Shown in pieces: positions 36,671 to 45,923 of a stretch of 64,000 nt of DNA. Below the pieces are notes generated by a model. The model worked only from the letters and a program-made list of their open reading frames with translations, was not told where the DNA came from and did no database searches. This DNA is from Mesorhizobium sp. STM 4661 (GTDB lineage Bacteria > Pseudomonadota > Alphaproteobacteria > Rhizobiales > Rhizobiaceae), in NCBI RefSeq assembly GCF_000359125.1, contig NZ_CAAF010000049.1, forward strand, positions 1 through 64,000, read 5' to 3'. Every line of letters begins with the position of its first letter. Position 1 is the stretch's first letter. Both the position numbers and the translations under genes were made by a program.

Positions 36671-38848
36671 ATGTCCGTTCAGTCCGCGGCCGCAGATGTC
36701 GACGTTGATCTCAGGCAGCTCTTCGCTAGCCTTGCGAGTAACTGGCTGCGTATTCTTGTCGTTGCGCTTGTAGTGACCGGCCTGGCTTACGCGCTCGCCT
36801 GGCTCGCCACGCCGCATTACCAGGCCGAAACACGGATTCTGATCGAAACGCGCGAATCGGTCTACACGCGCCCCGACGGCACCAATGACAACGACAAGCC
36901 CATCCTCGACGAGGAAGGTGTGACCAGCCAGGTCGAAGTCATTTCCTCCACCGACATCCTCAAGCAGGTTGCGCAAAAGCTGAACCTGTCGCGGCTGGCC
37001 GAGTTCGACGAGACGGTGGGCATGTCGACATTGAGCCGTCTGCTCGTCATCGCCGGCCTGAAAAGCGACCCCAACGAGATTCCGCCGGAAGAGCGCGTGC
37101 TGAAGACGATGCGCGAGAAGCTCAACGTCTATCGCGTTGAAAAGTCTCGCGTTATCGTCATCGAATTCTCGTCTGAGGATCCCAGGCTCGCCGCCGAGAT
37201 TCCGAACGCCATCGCCGATGCCTACATTTCGGTCCAGGGCGACGCCAAGACCGAATCCAATTCCGCGGCCACCGAGTGGCTGGCGCCTGAGATCGCCGAT
37301 CTGTCGAAGCGGGTGAAGGATGCCGAGGCCAAGGTCGCGACTTACCGCGCCCAGTCCGACCTCTTGATGGGCGGCAACAATGCGGTGCTCGCCACGCAGC
37401 AACTTTCGGAACTGTCGAGCGAACTGTCGCGGGTGCGTGCTAGCCGCGCTTCGGCGGAAGCGACCGCCGACAGCGTGCGCAAGGCGTTGCAGGGCGGCGG
37501 TTCGCTGGATGCGGTGCCTGAGGTCTTGTCCTCGGAATTGATCCAGCGCCTGCGCGAGCGGCAGGTCGAACTCAAGAGCAACATCGCCGATCTTTCCACC
37601 ACCTTGCTCGACAATCATCCACGCATCCGGGCGCTGAAGTCGCAGCTTGCCGATCTCGACCGCCAGATCCGCAACGAGGCGGAAAAGATCATGAAAGGGC
37701 TGATGACGCAGGCGCAGACCGCGCAGGCCCGCGAAAACCAGCTCGTCGCCGAGGTCAACACGCTGAAGGCCGCATCGGCGCATGCCGGCGAAGAGCAGGT
37801 CGAACTGGATGCGCTGCAGCGCGAAGCGACCGCTCAGCGCCAGCTGCTCGAATCCTACCTGACCCGATACCGCGAGGCATCCTCGCGCCAGGACCGCAAT
37901 TATCTGCCGGTCGACGCGCGGGTCTTTTCGCGCGCCGTGACGCCGTCCGAACCTTATTTCCCGAAGATCCTGCCGATCGTCGGCGCGGCCTTCGTCGGCT
38001 CGTTGTTGCTCATGGCAATCGTTACACTTCTCAAGGAGTTGTTTTCAGGCCGCGCCATGCGGCCGGCCGCCGGTGCCCATTTCGAGCGGATCGAGCAGGT
38101 CGCCATGCCGGTTGCCCGACAGGAGCCCGCGGTTGCCGAAATCGACGAGGCCGGGGATTATGACGCTGAGGCCGAAGCCGAGCCGGATACGGTTTCGGCG
38201 GAGGAAGCCGCTGCCGAATACGAGGCTGCCGAACCGCCGCGCGTCACGCTCGGCGAAGTCGACATCGACAAGGCTGCGGAGAAACTGATCTCAACTGGTG
38301 CTGCGCGCGCCATATTCGTCTCGCCGGAAGGCGACGAAGCTGCCGCCTCGGCGGTGCTGGTGGCACGCGAAGTCTCCGACGCCGGTCTGCGTGTGCTCCT
38401 GCTCGATCTCACCGCTTCGGGCGCCGCCTCGCGGCCGATGCTGGACAGCGGGCTGTTCCCTGGCATCACCAATCTGCTCGCCTCCGAAGCGCAATTCAGC
38501 GACGTGATCCATCCCGATCTTTATTCGGACTGCCACGTCATTCCCGTTGGCACCGCCGATCCGGTGCGCGCCATGCGCGCCGCCGACCGTCTGCCGATCA
38601 TCATGCAGTCGCTGACCACCGCCTACGATCTGGTCGTGGTCGAATGCGGCCCTGCCGATGCTCAAGGCATCAGCCGCCTGGTGGGCGAGGGCAGCGAGGT
38701 CTTCCTGTCCATGCTGGAGCCGGACGACGAGGTGGCGCAGGCCGCTGTCAGCTTGATCGAAAGCGGCTATCCCGATCTGACGTTGGTGACGCCGGTCGGC
38801 CACGTGACGCCGGGCACGCCAGTGCCGGGACGGCGTTCGGCGGCATGA
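36671..38848 (+). CDS. Wzc/GumC/ExoP-type polysaccharide co-polymerase with degenerate kinase domain
   Basis: A 725-residue inner-membrane protein controlling polymer length. It has a Wzz domain with the first membrane segment at about residues 27-45, then a long coiled-coil periplasmic region, and a second membrane segment (PKILPIVGAAFVGSLLLMAI, about 434-453). The C-terminal ~190 residues look like a BY-kinase fold (RAIFVSPEGDEAAASAVLVA, LRVLLLDLTASGAASRPMLD, YDLVVVECGPAD). The P-loop lysine is missing and there is no tyrosine cluster. It is therefore unlikely to bind ATP as Wzc does. Confidence 0.9.
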   Translation: MSVQSAAADVDVDLRQLFASLASNWLRILVVALVVTGLAYALAWLATPHYQAETRILIETRESVYTRPDGTNDNDKPILDEEGVTSQVEVISSTDILKQVAQKLNLSRLAEFDETVGMSTLSRLLVIAGLKSDPNEIPPEERVLKTMREKLNVYRVEKSRVIVIEFSSEDPRLAAEIPNAIADAYISVQGDAKTESNSAATEWLAPEIADLSKRVKDAEAKVATYRAQSDLLMGGNNAVLATQQLSELSSELSRVRASRASAEATADSVRKALQGGGSLDAVPEVLSSELIQRLRERQVELKSNIADLSTTLLDNHPRIRALKSQLADLDRQIRNEAEKIMKGLMTQAQTAQARENQLVAEVNTLKAASAHAGEEQVELDALQREATAQRQLLESYLTRYREASSRQDRNYLPVDARVFSRAVTPSEPYFPKILPIVGAAFVGSLLLMAIVTLLKELFSGRAMRPAAGAHFERIEQVAMPVARQEPAVAEIDEAGDYDAEAEAEPDTVSAEEAAAEYEAAEPPRVTLGEVDIDKAAEKLISTGAARAIFVSPEGDEAAASAVLVAREVSDAGLRVLLLDLTASGAASRPMLDSGLFPGITNLLASEAQFSDVIHPDLYSDCHVIPVGTADPVRAMRAADRLPIIMQSLTTAYDLVVVECGPADAQGISRLVGEGSEVFLSMLEPDDEVAQAAVSLIESGYPDLTLVTPVGHVTPGTPVPGRRSAA

Positions 38849-38911
38849 AACCTCCGATAGTTCTACTCGGAGTGGAGCGAATTTCTGAAAGGTCTCAGAT
38901 TTTCAGCGGTG

Positions 38912-40141
38912 TCAGTTATCGTCTTCGTTGGTGACAGGCGCGGCCTGTCCGACTGTCTTGCGGCGAAGCAGCTTGGTCAGCTTCCAGACCGTCGGGCTGT
39001 TCTTGATGAAACTCTTCAGCCGCGCGCCTTGCCGCAGCTCAAGCGCCAGCGCACGGCCCTTCAGCGTCAAGGGAAACAGCACCTCGAAATGCTGCGTCTC
39101 GATATCGCACCACAGCCGTTTGTAAGGTTCGTCGCCGACCGAAAAATCATAGATTTCGAAGCCCCTCTCACACGCCTCCTCGATGTTATCGAAGAACAGG
39201 AAGTCGCCGGGGCTGGTGTGGGCAAGATCGTCCTCGGCGATCGCTCCGAATTCGCAGATCAGGCGTTTGCCCGAGCGGCTCGACCCGGTGACGGCGCGAA
39301 GCTTGCCGGCGACTTCAAGCCCATGCAGCAGGAAGAACGACCTTTCCTCGGCAAGCGCTCCGATGAACAGCGCGCGGAAGAAAGCGCGAACCTCGGGCTC
39401 GCCGAAGACATTGGCGACACCCATCTTGCGGAAGCGGAATTCCTTCATCTCGAAGAAGGCGTCGAGCAGCCTGTTCGCTTCCTCCGGAGTTTTGGCCTCG
39501 ATGCGGCGGTGGCTGCCGACGGCCTCGAACTTGCGCATCTGCGAGCGGTGCTTCTTGCGCCTGCGCTTGCCGATCGCGCGCGACAGCAATGCATCGAAAC
39601 CTCCCGCCAGATCGGCTGCGAGAGACAGATTTGGGCTCGGAAAATGCGGGAAGGATGCAAGCGGATTGGCAATACCGTCCAGGTCTGGCAGCAGGCGTTC
39701 CAACGCGACGAGATCGATGTCCGGCCGCGCCTTGGCAATCGCAGTCAGCACCGATCGGATGGCCTCGCCATGCGCACTGGCCAGCCAATGCGGATCGGCG
39801 GCGGCAAAATTGCCGTTGGCATGGCGGCCGCCCACGAAACGGGCAACACGAAACGGTCCGCGGCGGGTGACTTCCAATGCCAGCGCAAAAACCGGCCGAT
39901 CTCCGGAGCTTAGCGTCGCCATGACAATGTCCGGGCCGGTCTCGGCAGCCCAATTCAGGATCCAGGCCGCGCTCTGGGCCGGCGCGAACACGGCCGAACG
40001 GCAGAGTTTGGCATAGGCCGCAAGTGCTGCGCCGTCGGCGGCCGAAACGGACAGGTTGATTTTATCAATTGGCAGTGCACGCGGCGACGCCTCGCTGGCC
40101 GCGAGTCGATTGCCGTCAAATGACGCAGTGGCGTCAACCAT
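38912..40141 (-). CDS. GNAT-family acyltransferase (BioF2/CelD-like) of the polysaccharide cluster
   Basis: A 409-residue protein with two GNAT-like halves. The second half contains KRRRKKHRSQMRKFEAVGSH and FFLLHGLEVAGKLRAVTGSS, then YDFSVGDEPYKRLWCD, the signature of the Acetyltransf_6 (CelD/BcsL, FemAB-like) family. Such proteins acylate or otherwise modify sugars of exported polysaccharides, and an acyltransferase of this kind (UppF) occurs in UPP clusters. It is convergent to the Wzc-like gene and divergent from the deacetylase. Substrate is inferred only from neighbours. Confidence 0.85.
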   Translation of the reverse strand: MVDATASFDGNRLAASEASPRALPIDKINLSVSAADGAALAAYAKLCRSAVFAPAQSAAWILNWAAETGPDIVMATLSSGDRPVFALALEVTRRGPFRVARFVGGRHANGNFAAADPHWLASAHGEAIRSVLTAIAKARPDIDLVALERLLPDLDGIANPLASFPHFPSPNLSLAADLAGGFDALLSRAIGKRRRKKHRSQMRKFEAVGSHRRIEAKTPEEANRLLDAFFEMKEFRFRKMGVANVFGEPEVRAFFRALFIGALAEERSFFLLHGLEVAGKLRAVTGSSRSGKRLICEFGAIAEDDLAHTSPGDFLFFDNIEEACERGFEIYDFSVGDEPYKRLWCDIETQHFEVLFPLTLKGRALALELRQGARLKSFIKNSPTVWKLTKLLRRKTVGQAAPVTNEDDN

Positions 40142-40231
40142 ACCTCAATCCTTGGGGCGTATTCATCGCGTTTTGGGGTACGCGCAGGCGCATTCCGTGC
40201 TTGGATGAGCCTAGGCGCAAAAGGTGAATGA

Positions 40232-41290
40232 ATGATCGACGGGGGCGAGGCAATACGGAAACTGGCGCTCAACGTCGCGCGCTATAGTGGCCTTGCCCCG
40301 CTGGCGAAGCCGTTTGTCGGCGGCATCGGCGCCATATTGATGCTGCACCGGGTCACCGCCACGCCGGAAAAGCCGAATGGCGTCAACCGGCATCTCAACA
40401 TAGCGCCCGGGTTTCTAGACGCCGTCGTCGCCGATATGAAAGCGAATGGCTACACCTTCGTCGCCATGGACGAGGCGATCGAGCGCATCAAGGCCGGTGG
40501 CAAGGGCGGTCAATTCGCCGCGATCACCGCCGACGACGCCTATCGCGACAACATGACCGAGGCGCTGCCCATGCTGGAAAAGCACGGCGCGCCGATCACC
40601 ATCTATGTCGCGCCGGGGTTGATCGATGGTGCCGCCGATTTGTGGTGGGAAGTGATCGAGGACATCATCAACGCGCGCGATCGCTTGACGCTGATGACGC
40701 CGGACGGCCCGGTGACGATCGACTGCTCGACGCCGGGCAAGAAACTCCAGGCCAATGCGCGTCTGCACGCCCTCCTGACGCTGGAAGTCCGCGAGGAAGA
40801 CCAGCGCAAGGTGCTGCGCGAGCTGGCCCGGTCGAATGGCATCGCGTTGGAAGGATTGCGCTCGAGCACGCTGATGAACTGGGACGAGATCCGCGCTATC
40901 GCCGCGCATCCGTTGGTGACGATCGGCGCGCATACGGTCAACCATCGCAATCTGAAGCGGCTTTCCGAAGCCGATGCGCGGCACGAGGTCGACGACGTCA
41001 GGCGCATATTGCAGGCGGAACTCGGCGACGAGCCGCGCCATCTCGCCTATCCCTATGGCTATGCCAGCGCCGTCGGCGGCCGTGAAGTCGGCTTTGCCCG
41101 CGACGCCGGCTATGTCTCGGCGGTGACGACGCGCCACGGCGTGCTGCGCGCCGAACATTCAGGCTTCCTGCACGCCTTGCCGCGCATTTCGATCAACGGC
41201 CGCTACCAGAGCGTCGCCCATATCCGCACCATGCTGTCGGGCGTGACGACGCCGCTGGCCAATGCCGGCAAGATGGTGGTTACGATCTAG
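40232..41290 (+). CDS. Polysaccharide deacetylase (NodB/CE4 family)
   Basis: A 352-residue protein with the NodB homology fold. Motif 1 is [10 protein letters not shown] (Asp pair, the first acting as base and the second as metal ligand). Motif 2 is [10 protein letters not shown] with the two metal-binding His. [10 protein letters not shown] represents motif 3. A spacer of about 100 residues separates motifs 1 and 2, longer than in NodB. There is no signal peptide, so it probably acts on the cytosolic lipid-linked sugar. It is encoded at the edge of the polysaccharide cluster and may tailor that polymer. Confidence 0.88.
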   Translation: MIDGGEAIRKLALNVARYSGLAPLAKPFVGGIGAILMLHRVTATPEKPNGVNRHLNIAPGFLDAVVADMKANGYTFVAMDEAIERIKAGGKGGQFAAITADDAYRDNMTEALPMLEKHGAPITIYVAPGLIDGAADLWWEVIEDIINARDRLTLMTPDGPVTIDCSTPGKKLQANARLHALLTLEVREEDQRKVLRELARSNGIALEGLRSSTLMNWDEIRAIAAHPLVTIGAHTVNHRNLKRLSEADARHEVDDVRRILQAELGDEPRHLAYPYGYASAVGGREVGFARDAGYVSAVTTRHGVLRAEHSGFLHALPRISINGRYQSVAHIRTMLSGVTTPLANAGKMVVTI

Positions 41291-41294
41291 CGCT

Positions 41295-41510
41295 TCAGGC
41301 TTTTGGGCGCGGCTCCAGGATCAGCCATTTGATGATGCCCATTGCCGGCAGCACCCAAAGCAGTCCGCTGAACAGGAAGAAAAGGAAATGGACAAGCGGT
41401 CCCGATTCCGACAATTGGGCCACCGCAAAGATCGATGCGACCAAGGCATAGACGATGACCAGCGCCACCAGCAGGAAGGTTCCGATCAGCTTTTTCAGGC
41501 GAATGGGCAT
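41295..41510 (-). CDS. DUF2842 family small membrane protein
   Basis: A 71-residue protein with two hydrophobic segments (about residues 9-29 and 40-62), so an inner-membrane hairpin. The pattern [20 protein letters not shown] followed by [16 protein letters not shown] fits the uncharacterised DUF2842 family of alphaproteobacteria, typically found beside COX15 as here. It is divergent from the COX15 gene. Confidence 0.85.
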   Translation of the reverse strand: MPIRLKKLIGTFLLVALVIVYALVASIFAVAQLSESGPLVHFLFFLFSGLLWVLPAMGIIKWLILEPRPKA

Positions 41511-41663
41511 GGCTCAGCCTCTTTTCAAGCGCCTCGAATAAGCCTTGAGACAGGGACGCGCAACCCGAGACAGGCGGCGCGACGGCGTGCCGCGCCGTCT
41601 GGTCTTGCCAGCCGGGTTGCGATGGTTCACCAATCCGCGACTTCAACCTGCCGGGACGAGCCC

Positions 41664-42755
41664 ATGGCTGCCATATTAGCTGCCGCGCCTTACGTGGCCC
41701 GCGACCGCGACCTGCACAACCGGGCGCTGCTGCGCGGCTGGCTCTATGTCGTGCTTCTGGCGCTGTTTGCGCTGGTGCTGGTTGGCGGCGCCACCAGGCT
41801 CACCGATTCCGGTCTGTCGATCACCGAGTGGCAGCCGATCCATGGCGTCATCCCGCCGCTCAACGACACCGAATGGCAGGAGGAGTTCCAGCGCTACCAG
41901 CAGATCCCGCAATATGCCGAACTCAACAAGGGCATGAGCCTCGAAGCGTTCAAATCGATCTTCTGGTGGGAATGGGTGCACCGCATTCTCGCGCGCGGCG
42001 TCGGCGTGGTCTTTGCCCTGCCGCTTCTGTACTTCTGGGCGACGCGCCGCATCGAGCGCGGCCTTGGCCCAAAGCTCGTCGGCATTCTTCTGCTCGGTGG
42101 CCTGCAGGGTGCGATCGGCTGGTGGATGGTGGCGTCCGGGCTGGTCGACAGGGTCTCCGTCAGCCAGTACCGGCTGGCGACCCATTTGACGCTTGCGGCG
42201 CTGATCTTCACCGCGACCATGGTCGTCGCACGTGGATTGGCGCCGCACTCCGAACCCGCGGCTGACCGCTCGACGCAGCGTCTGGCCGGCTTCCTGGTGC
42301 TTTTGGCGCTGGTGCAGATCTATCTCGGCGGGCTGGTCGCCGGGCTCGATGCCGGCCTCAGCTACAACACCTGGCCGCTGATGGACGGCAAGCTCATCCC
42401 CGGCGATCTGCTCCTCCTCGAACCGGCATGGCGCAACTTTTTCGAGAACCCCAAGACGGTGCAATTCGTCCACCGGCTCGGCGCCTATGCGGTTTTCGTC
42501 GTGGCGCTGTGGCACATGATCGCGACGCATCGCCGCCATCCAGGTACGACACATGCCCGCCGTGCCACGCTTCTCTTCCTGCTGGTGCTTGTGCAGGCTT
42601 CGATCGGCATCGGCACGCTGCTGATGCAGGTGCCGCTGCACATGGCCCTGACGCATCAAGGTTTCGCGCTTGTCCTGCTGGGCTTTGCCGCAGCGCATTG
42701 GCGCGGCACCAAGGGCGCCTATCCACTGCCCAACGAGATAACGGTCAGAGGCTGA
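41664..42755 (+). CDS. ctaA: Heme A synthase COX15/CtaA
   Basis: Oxidises heme O to heme A for cytochrome aa3 oxidases in the inner membrane. The 363-residue protein has eight membrane segments in two four-helix halves. Heme-ligand histidines lie in [12 protein letters not shown] and RLATHLTLA of the first half, and in [11 protein letters not shown] and ALTHQGFAL of the second half. [19 protein letters not shown] near the start is diagnostic. The ATG at 41664 gives the normal family length. The gene overlaps the convergent kinase gene by 11 bases. Confidence 0.96.
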   Translation: MAAILAAAPYVARDRDLHNRALLRGWLYVVLLALFALVLVGGATRLTDSGLSITEWQPIHGVIPPLNDTEWQEEFQRYQQIPQYAELNKGMSLEAFKSIFWWEWVHRILARGVGVVFALPLLYFWATRRIERGLGPKLVGILLLGGLQGAIGWWMVASGLVDRVSVSQYRLATHLTLAALIFTATMVVARGLAPHSEPAADRSTQRLAGFLVLLALVQIYLGGLVAGLDAGLSYNTWPLMDGKLIPGDLLLLEPAWRNFFENPKTVQFVHRLGAYAVFVVALWHMIATHRRHPGTTHARRATLLFLLVLVQASIGIGTLLMQVPLHMALTHQGFALVLLGFAAAHWRGTKGAYPLPNEITVRG

Positions 42756-43605
42756 GCCGCACTGCCCGGATCGCCGTGGCAATGGACAATTCACGGTTCT
42801 CCTCGCTCTCGTTGGCATCTTCATAATGCCATGCGGCCGACAGGCAGCCATAGGCGACGGCGTGTTCGAGAATGGCGCGGGGTGTCTGACCGAGCGTCAT
42901 GGCGAAGATGTTGGCCATGTGGGCAATCCGCTGCGGATCAAGGCAGAGATCGTCGCGGTCGAGCGGATTGTAGAACATGTTCGCCGCATCGAAGCCGGGA
43001 TCGCCGAGCACGCCCTTCGGATCGATCGCCAGCCAGCCGCGCGGCCCGCGCATGATGTTGTCGTGGTGCAGGTCGCCATGCAGCGGCCTGACGTCATGCG
43101 GCTCGGCCAACAGCCGTTCGGCCGTCGCCGCGGCTTCGACATAGAGACTGGCATGCCCGGCATCGCGGTCGGCCCTGGCCTTGCTGAACAGGCTGGCGAA
43201 CCGTTCCGCGAGCGGCTGAAGTTCCGGCGGGAAAGGGTAGTTCGACGGCGAAAACAGCTTCGTCATCACCTCGGCGGCGATTGCCGTGGTAGCGTCGTCG
43301 CCCTGTTCGGCAAGATCATGCGACAGGAGCCTGTCGCCGGCATATTCGAGGAGCATGCTGTGGCCATCGCGACCAAGCAGTCGCACCGTGCCTTCGCCGC
43401 GCCGCCAGGCGAGAAAGTGCTCGCCGCGCAATTCGTCAGCGACGTCGTCGAACGGTTTCAGCGCCTTGACGATCGCCGGCGAACCGTCGGCGCGAACAAC
43501 CTTCCAGATGCGGCTGGAAAAGGTCTCGGCAATCAGCTCCGCGCCGCCGGCGAGCTTCCAGCGGCGCGGGAAGTTCGGCGTCGGACTCAATGCCCCCGAA
43601 CTCAA
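42745..43605 (-). CDS. Aminoglycoside/hydroxyurea phosphotransferase family protein (APH(6)-like)
   Basis: A 286-residue kinase-fold protein. The catalytic loop is [15 protein letters not shown] (Asp and Asn, about residues 175-189) and the metal-binding segment is [19 protein letters not shown]. This matches the APH(6)/hydroxyurea kinase group that includes streptomycin 6-phosphotransferases. Chromosomal members in rhizobia rarely have a proven drug role, so resistance is not claimed. It starts four bases inside the argC stop, so it is translated as the last gene of the speB-argC unit. Confidence 0.85.
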   Translation of the reverse strand: MSSGALSPTPNFPRRWKLAGGAELIAETFSSRIWKVVRADGSPAIVKALKPFDDVADELRGEHFLAWRRGEGTVRLLGRDGHSMLLEYAGDRLLSHDLAEQGDDATTAIAAEVMTKLFSPSNYPFPPELQPLAERFASLFSKARADRDAGHASLYVEAAATAERLLAEPHDVRPLHGDLHHDNIMRGPRGWLAIDPKGVLGDPGFDAANMFYNPLDRDDLCLDPQRIAHMANIFAMTLGQTPRAILEHAVAYGCLSAAWHYEDANESEENRELSIATAIRAVRLSL

Positions 43606-44534
43606 TGTTTGAGGCCGAGCATCAAATCCATGTTCTGCACGGCGGCGCCCGAAGCGCCTTTGCCGAGATTGTCATAGACGGCCAGCAGCAGCGCCTGCGC
43701 GCGTTTGTCATTGGCGAAGACGTAGACCTTCATCCGGTTGGTGCCGTTATAGGTTTCCGGATCGATCTCGGGCACGCGCTCCAGATGCGCATAAGGCGCC
43801 ACTTCGACCACGCCGCCCTCTATGCCTGAGAAATGATCGGCGATCGCCGCATGAAGCTCGGCGCCGGTCGGTACACGGTCGAGGCCACCGAGTTGCAGCG
43901 GCACCACCGTGATCATGCCTTGCGCGAAATTGCCGACCGCCGGCTGCATGATCGGATCGTGCGAGAGCTTCGCGTAAGTCCTGAGTTCGGGCACATGCTT
44001 GTGCTGCAGGGTCAGCCCATAGGGCAGGAATTCAGACGCATCCTCGCCCTTGGCGACATAATCCTCGATCATCGGGCGGCCACCGCCCGAATAGCCCGAA
44101 ATGCCGTTGACGGTAACCGGAAAATCCGGCGGCAACAGCCCGGCCGTCACCAGTGGCCGCAGCGTCGCGATCGGCCCTTGTGGCCAGCAGCCCGGATTGG
44201 CGACGCGCTTCGCCTCGGCGATCTTTTTCGCCTGATCCCTGTCCATTTCGGCGAAACCATACTCCCAGCCCTCGGCGACGCGATGCGCGGTCGAGGCGTC
44301 GATGACCTTGGTGGTGTCGTTGGCGATCAGCGAAACGCTCTCTTTCGCCGCGTCGTCCGGCAGGCACAGGATCGCGACATCGGCGGCATTGAGGAATTCA
44401 GCGCGTGCCTCCGTTTCCTTGCGGCGCTCGGTCGGGATCGAGATGATCTCCAGGTCGCCCCGCTCGGCAAGCAGCGCCCTGATCTGGAGACCGGTGGTGC
44501 CGTGCTCGCCGTCGATGAAGATTTTCGGTTTCAT
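43602..44534 (-). CDS. argC: N-acetyl-gamma-glutamyl-phosphate reductase (short type)
   Basis: Third step of arginine synthesis, reducing N-acetylglutamyl phosphate with NADPH. The 310-residue protein belongs to the shorter ArgC class. It begins PKIFIDGEHGTTGLQIRALL (nucleotide-binding glycine loop) and has the catalytic Cys in RVANPGCWPQGPIA (about residue 117) and the SGYSGGGRPMIE segment. It lies 30 bases after speB and overlaps the kinase gene by four bases. Its closeness to rpsI-rplM is the usual rhizobial order, here broken by several inserted genes. Confidence 0.96.
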   Translation of the reverse strand: MKPKIFIDGEHGTTGLQIRALLAERGDLEIISIPTERRKETEARAEFLNAADVAILCLPDDAAKESVSLIANDTTKVIDASTAHRVAEGWEYGFAEMDRDQAKKIAEAKRVANPGCWPQGPIATLRPLVTAGLLPPDFPVTVNGISGYSGGGRPMIEDYVAKGEDASEFLPYGLTLQHKHVPELRTYAKLSHDPIMQPAVGNFAQGMITVVPLQLGGLDRVPTGAELHAAIADHFSGIEGGVVEVAPYAHLERVPEIDPETYNGTNRMKVYVFANDKRAQALLLAVYDNLGKGASGAAVQNMDLMLGLKH

Positions 44535-44564
44535 TGCCTGATCAAAATCCCTGATATTTCAAAG

Positions 44565-45566
44565 CTATATGCCGTGTCCGTGATTCACTGCAACATGATT
44601 GCCATTGTTCATCTCTTCGAGCCGGGCCTTTCGTTCCGCCAGGAGCCCGAGATAGTGCATGGCCACCATCGATCCGGCGATTGCCGTTATATCGGCGTGA
44701 TCATAGGCCGGCGCAACCTCCACGACATCGGCGCCGACGATGTCGACCTGGGTGAGCTGGCGCAGCGCCGACAGGATCTTGGCCGAAGACGGACCGCCGG
44801 CGACCGGCGTGCCGGTGCCGGGCGCGAAGGCCGGGTCCAGGCAATCGATGTCGAAGGTGAGGTAGGTCTTCTTGCCTCCGGTGCGGTCGACTATGGCATA
44901 GGCGATGTCGGATGCGCGCATCTCCTCCACTTCATGACCGTAGAGGATCTTGATGCCGAACGTGTCGGGCGCGTGGGTGCGGATGCCGATCTGGATCGAG
45001 CGGTCGGGGTCGATGATGCCGTCCTTGACCGCGCGGCCGACGAAGGAGCCGTGATCGATGCGCTTGCCGTCGTCGGGCCAGGTGTCCTGGTGGGCGTCGA
45101 ATTGCACCAGGGCGAGCGGCCCATGGATGGCGGCATGCGCCTTGAGCAGCGGCCAGGTGACGAAATGGTCGCCGCCCAGCGATAGCAGGAAGGCGCCGGA
45201 TTTCAGGATCCTTGCCGCCTCGCGCTCGATCGTGCCGGGCGTCTTCTGGTGATTGCCGCTGTCGAGCAGGCAATCACCATAGTCGACCACGGCGAGGTGT
45301 TCGAACAGGTCGCGCGAAAACGGATATTGCGGATCATTGTCGAGGATGGTCGAGGCGCGGCGGATCGCCTGCGGCCCGAAGCGAGCGCCTGGCCGGTTGG
45401 TGACTGCGGCATCGAAGGGAATTCCCCACACCACGGCGTCCGCGCCCTTCACGTCCTTCGTGTATCTGCGTCGCATGAACGACAGCGCGCCGGCATAGGT
45501 CGGCTCGAAGGATGCGCCCGTCTTCGAGCGGGCAGTGAAGGCGTGGTCGATGTTTTGGTTCGCCAT
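44565..45566 (-). CDS. speB: Agmatinase (ureohydrolase family)
   Basis: Hydrolyses agmatine to putrescine and urea with a two-manganese centre. Of 333 residues, the metal-ligand motifs are LLSLGGDHFVTWP, VQFDAHQDTW and LTFDIDCLDPAFAPGTGTP. The N-terminal GIPFDAAVTNRPGARFGPQA with RRAS fits the agmatinase branch. A guanidinobutyrase or another guanidine substrate is possible. It is transcribed with argC. A 357-bp gap separates it from the divergent phosphodiesterase gene. Confidence 0.9.
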   Translation of the reverse strand: MANQNIDHAFTARSKTGASFEPTYAGALSFMRRRYTKDVKGADAVVWGIPFDAAVTNRPGARFGPQAIRRASTILDNDPQYPFSRDLFEHLAVVDYGDCLLDSGNHQKTPGTIEREAARILKSGAFLLSLGGDHFVTWPLLKAHAAIHGPLALVQFDAHQDTWPDDGKRIDHGSFVGRAVKDGIIDPDRSIQIGIRTHAPDTFGIKILYGHEVEEMRASDIAYAIVDRTGGKKTYLTFDIDCLDPAFAPGTGTPVAGGPSSAKILSALRQLTQVDIVGADVVEVAPAYDHADITAIAGSMVAMHYLGLLAERKARLEEMNNGNHVAVNHGHGI

Positions 45567-45923
45567 TACGGATCCTCGGTTTGTCGGGCTGCCACAACTA
45601 CAGAACCGGCACGCAACACGCCAGTCACAGCTTGGCGAGACGAAATCGCGCCTCGCAAGTGCCCTGGCAAAACAGGATTTGTATCATCATGAGGCAGACC
45701 GCTTTTCTCCCATCGGCGTCTCGCTCGGAGAGCTGCTGACGTGGTTTCAGCATGATTCCATTGCAGGGGCGCGACAGGCGCCATGCGCCGCAACCGCACC
45801 ATGCCGATGCGGGTGCGCTCGTCATCTTTGTGCAGTCGCGCAAAAGCCCATAGCCGGCTTCGTTCACCTGCCTGTCACGCGCATCGCCTAACCGGGTTGC
45901 GATCCGGAACGGAGTGATTCTCG
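45567..45923. other. Intergenic region without recognised gene
   Basis: This 357-bp gap separates divergent speB and the phosphodiesterase gene. No convincing coding frame was found. There is only a minor inverted repeat (GGCGC/GCGCC steps near 45768-45795). It presumably holds both promoters. Confidence 0.6.

Noticed and set aside
43602-45566. Antibiotic resistance locus around the APH-like kinase
   Set aside because: The neighbours are core arginine/polyamine genes and there is no mobile element. The kinase family alone does not show resistance.
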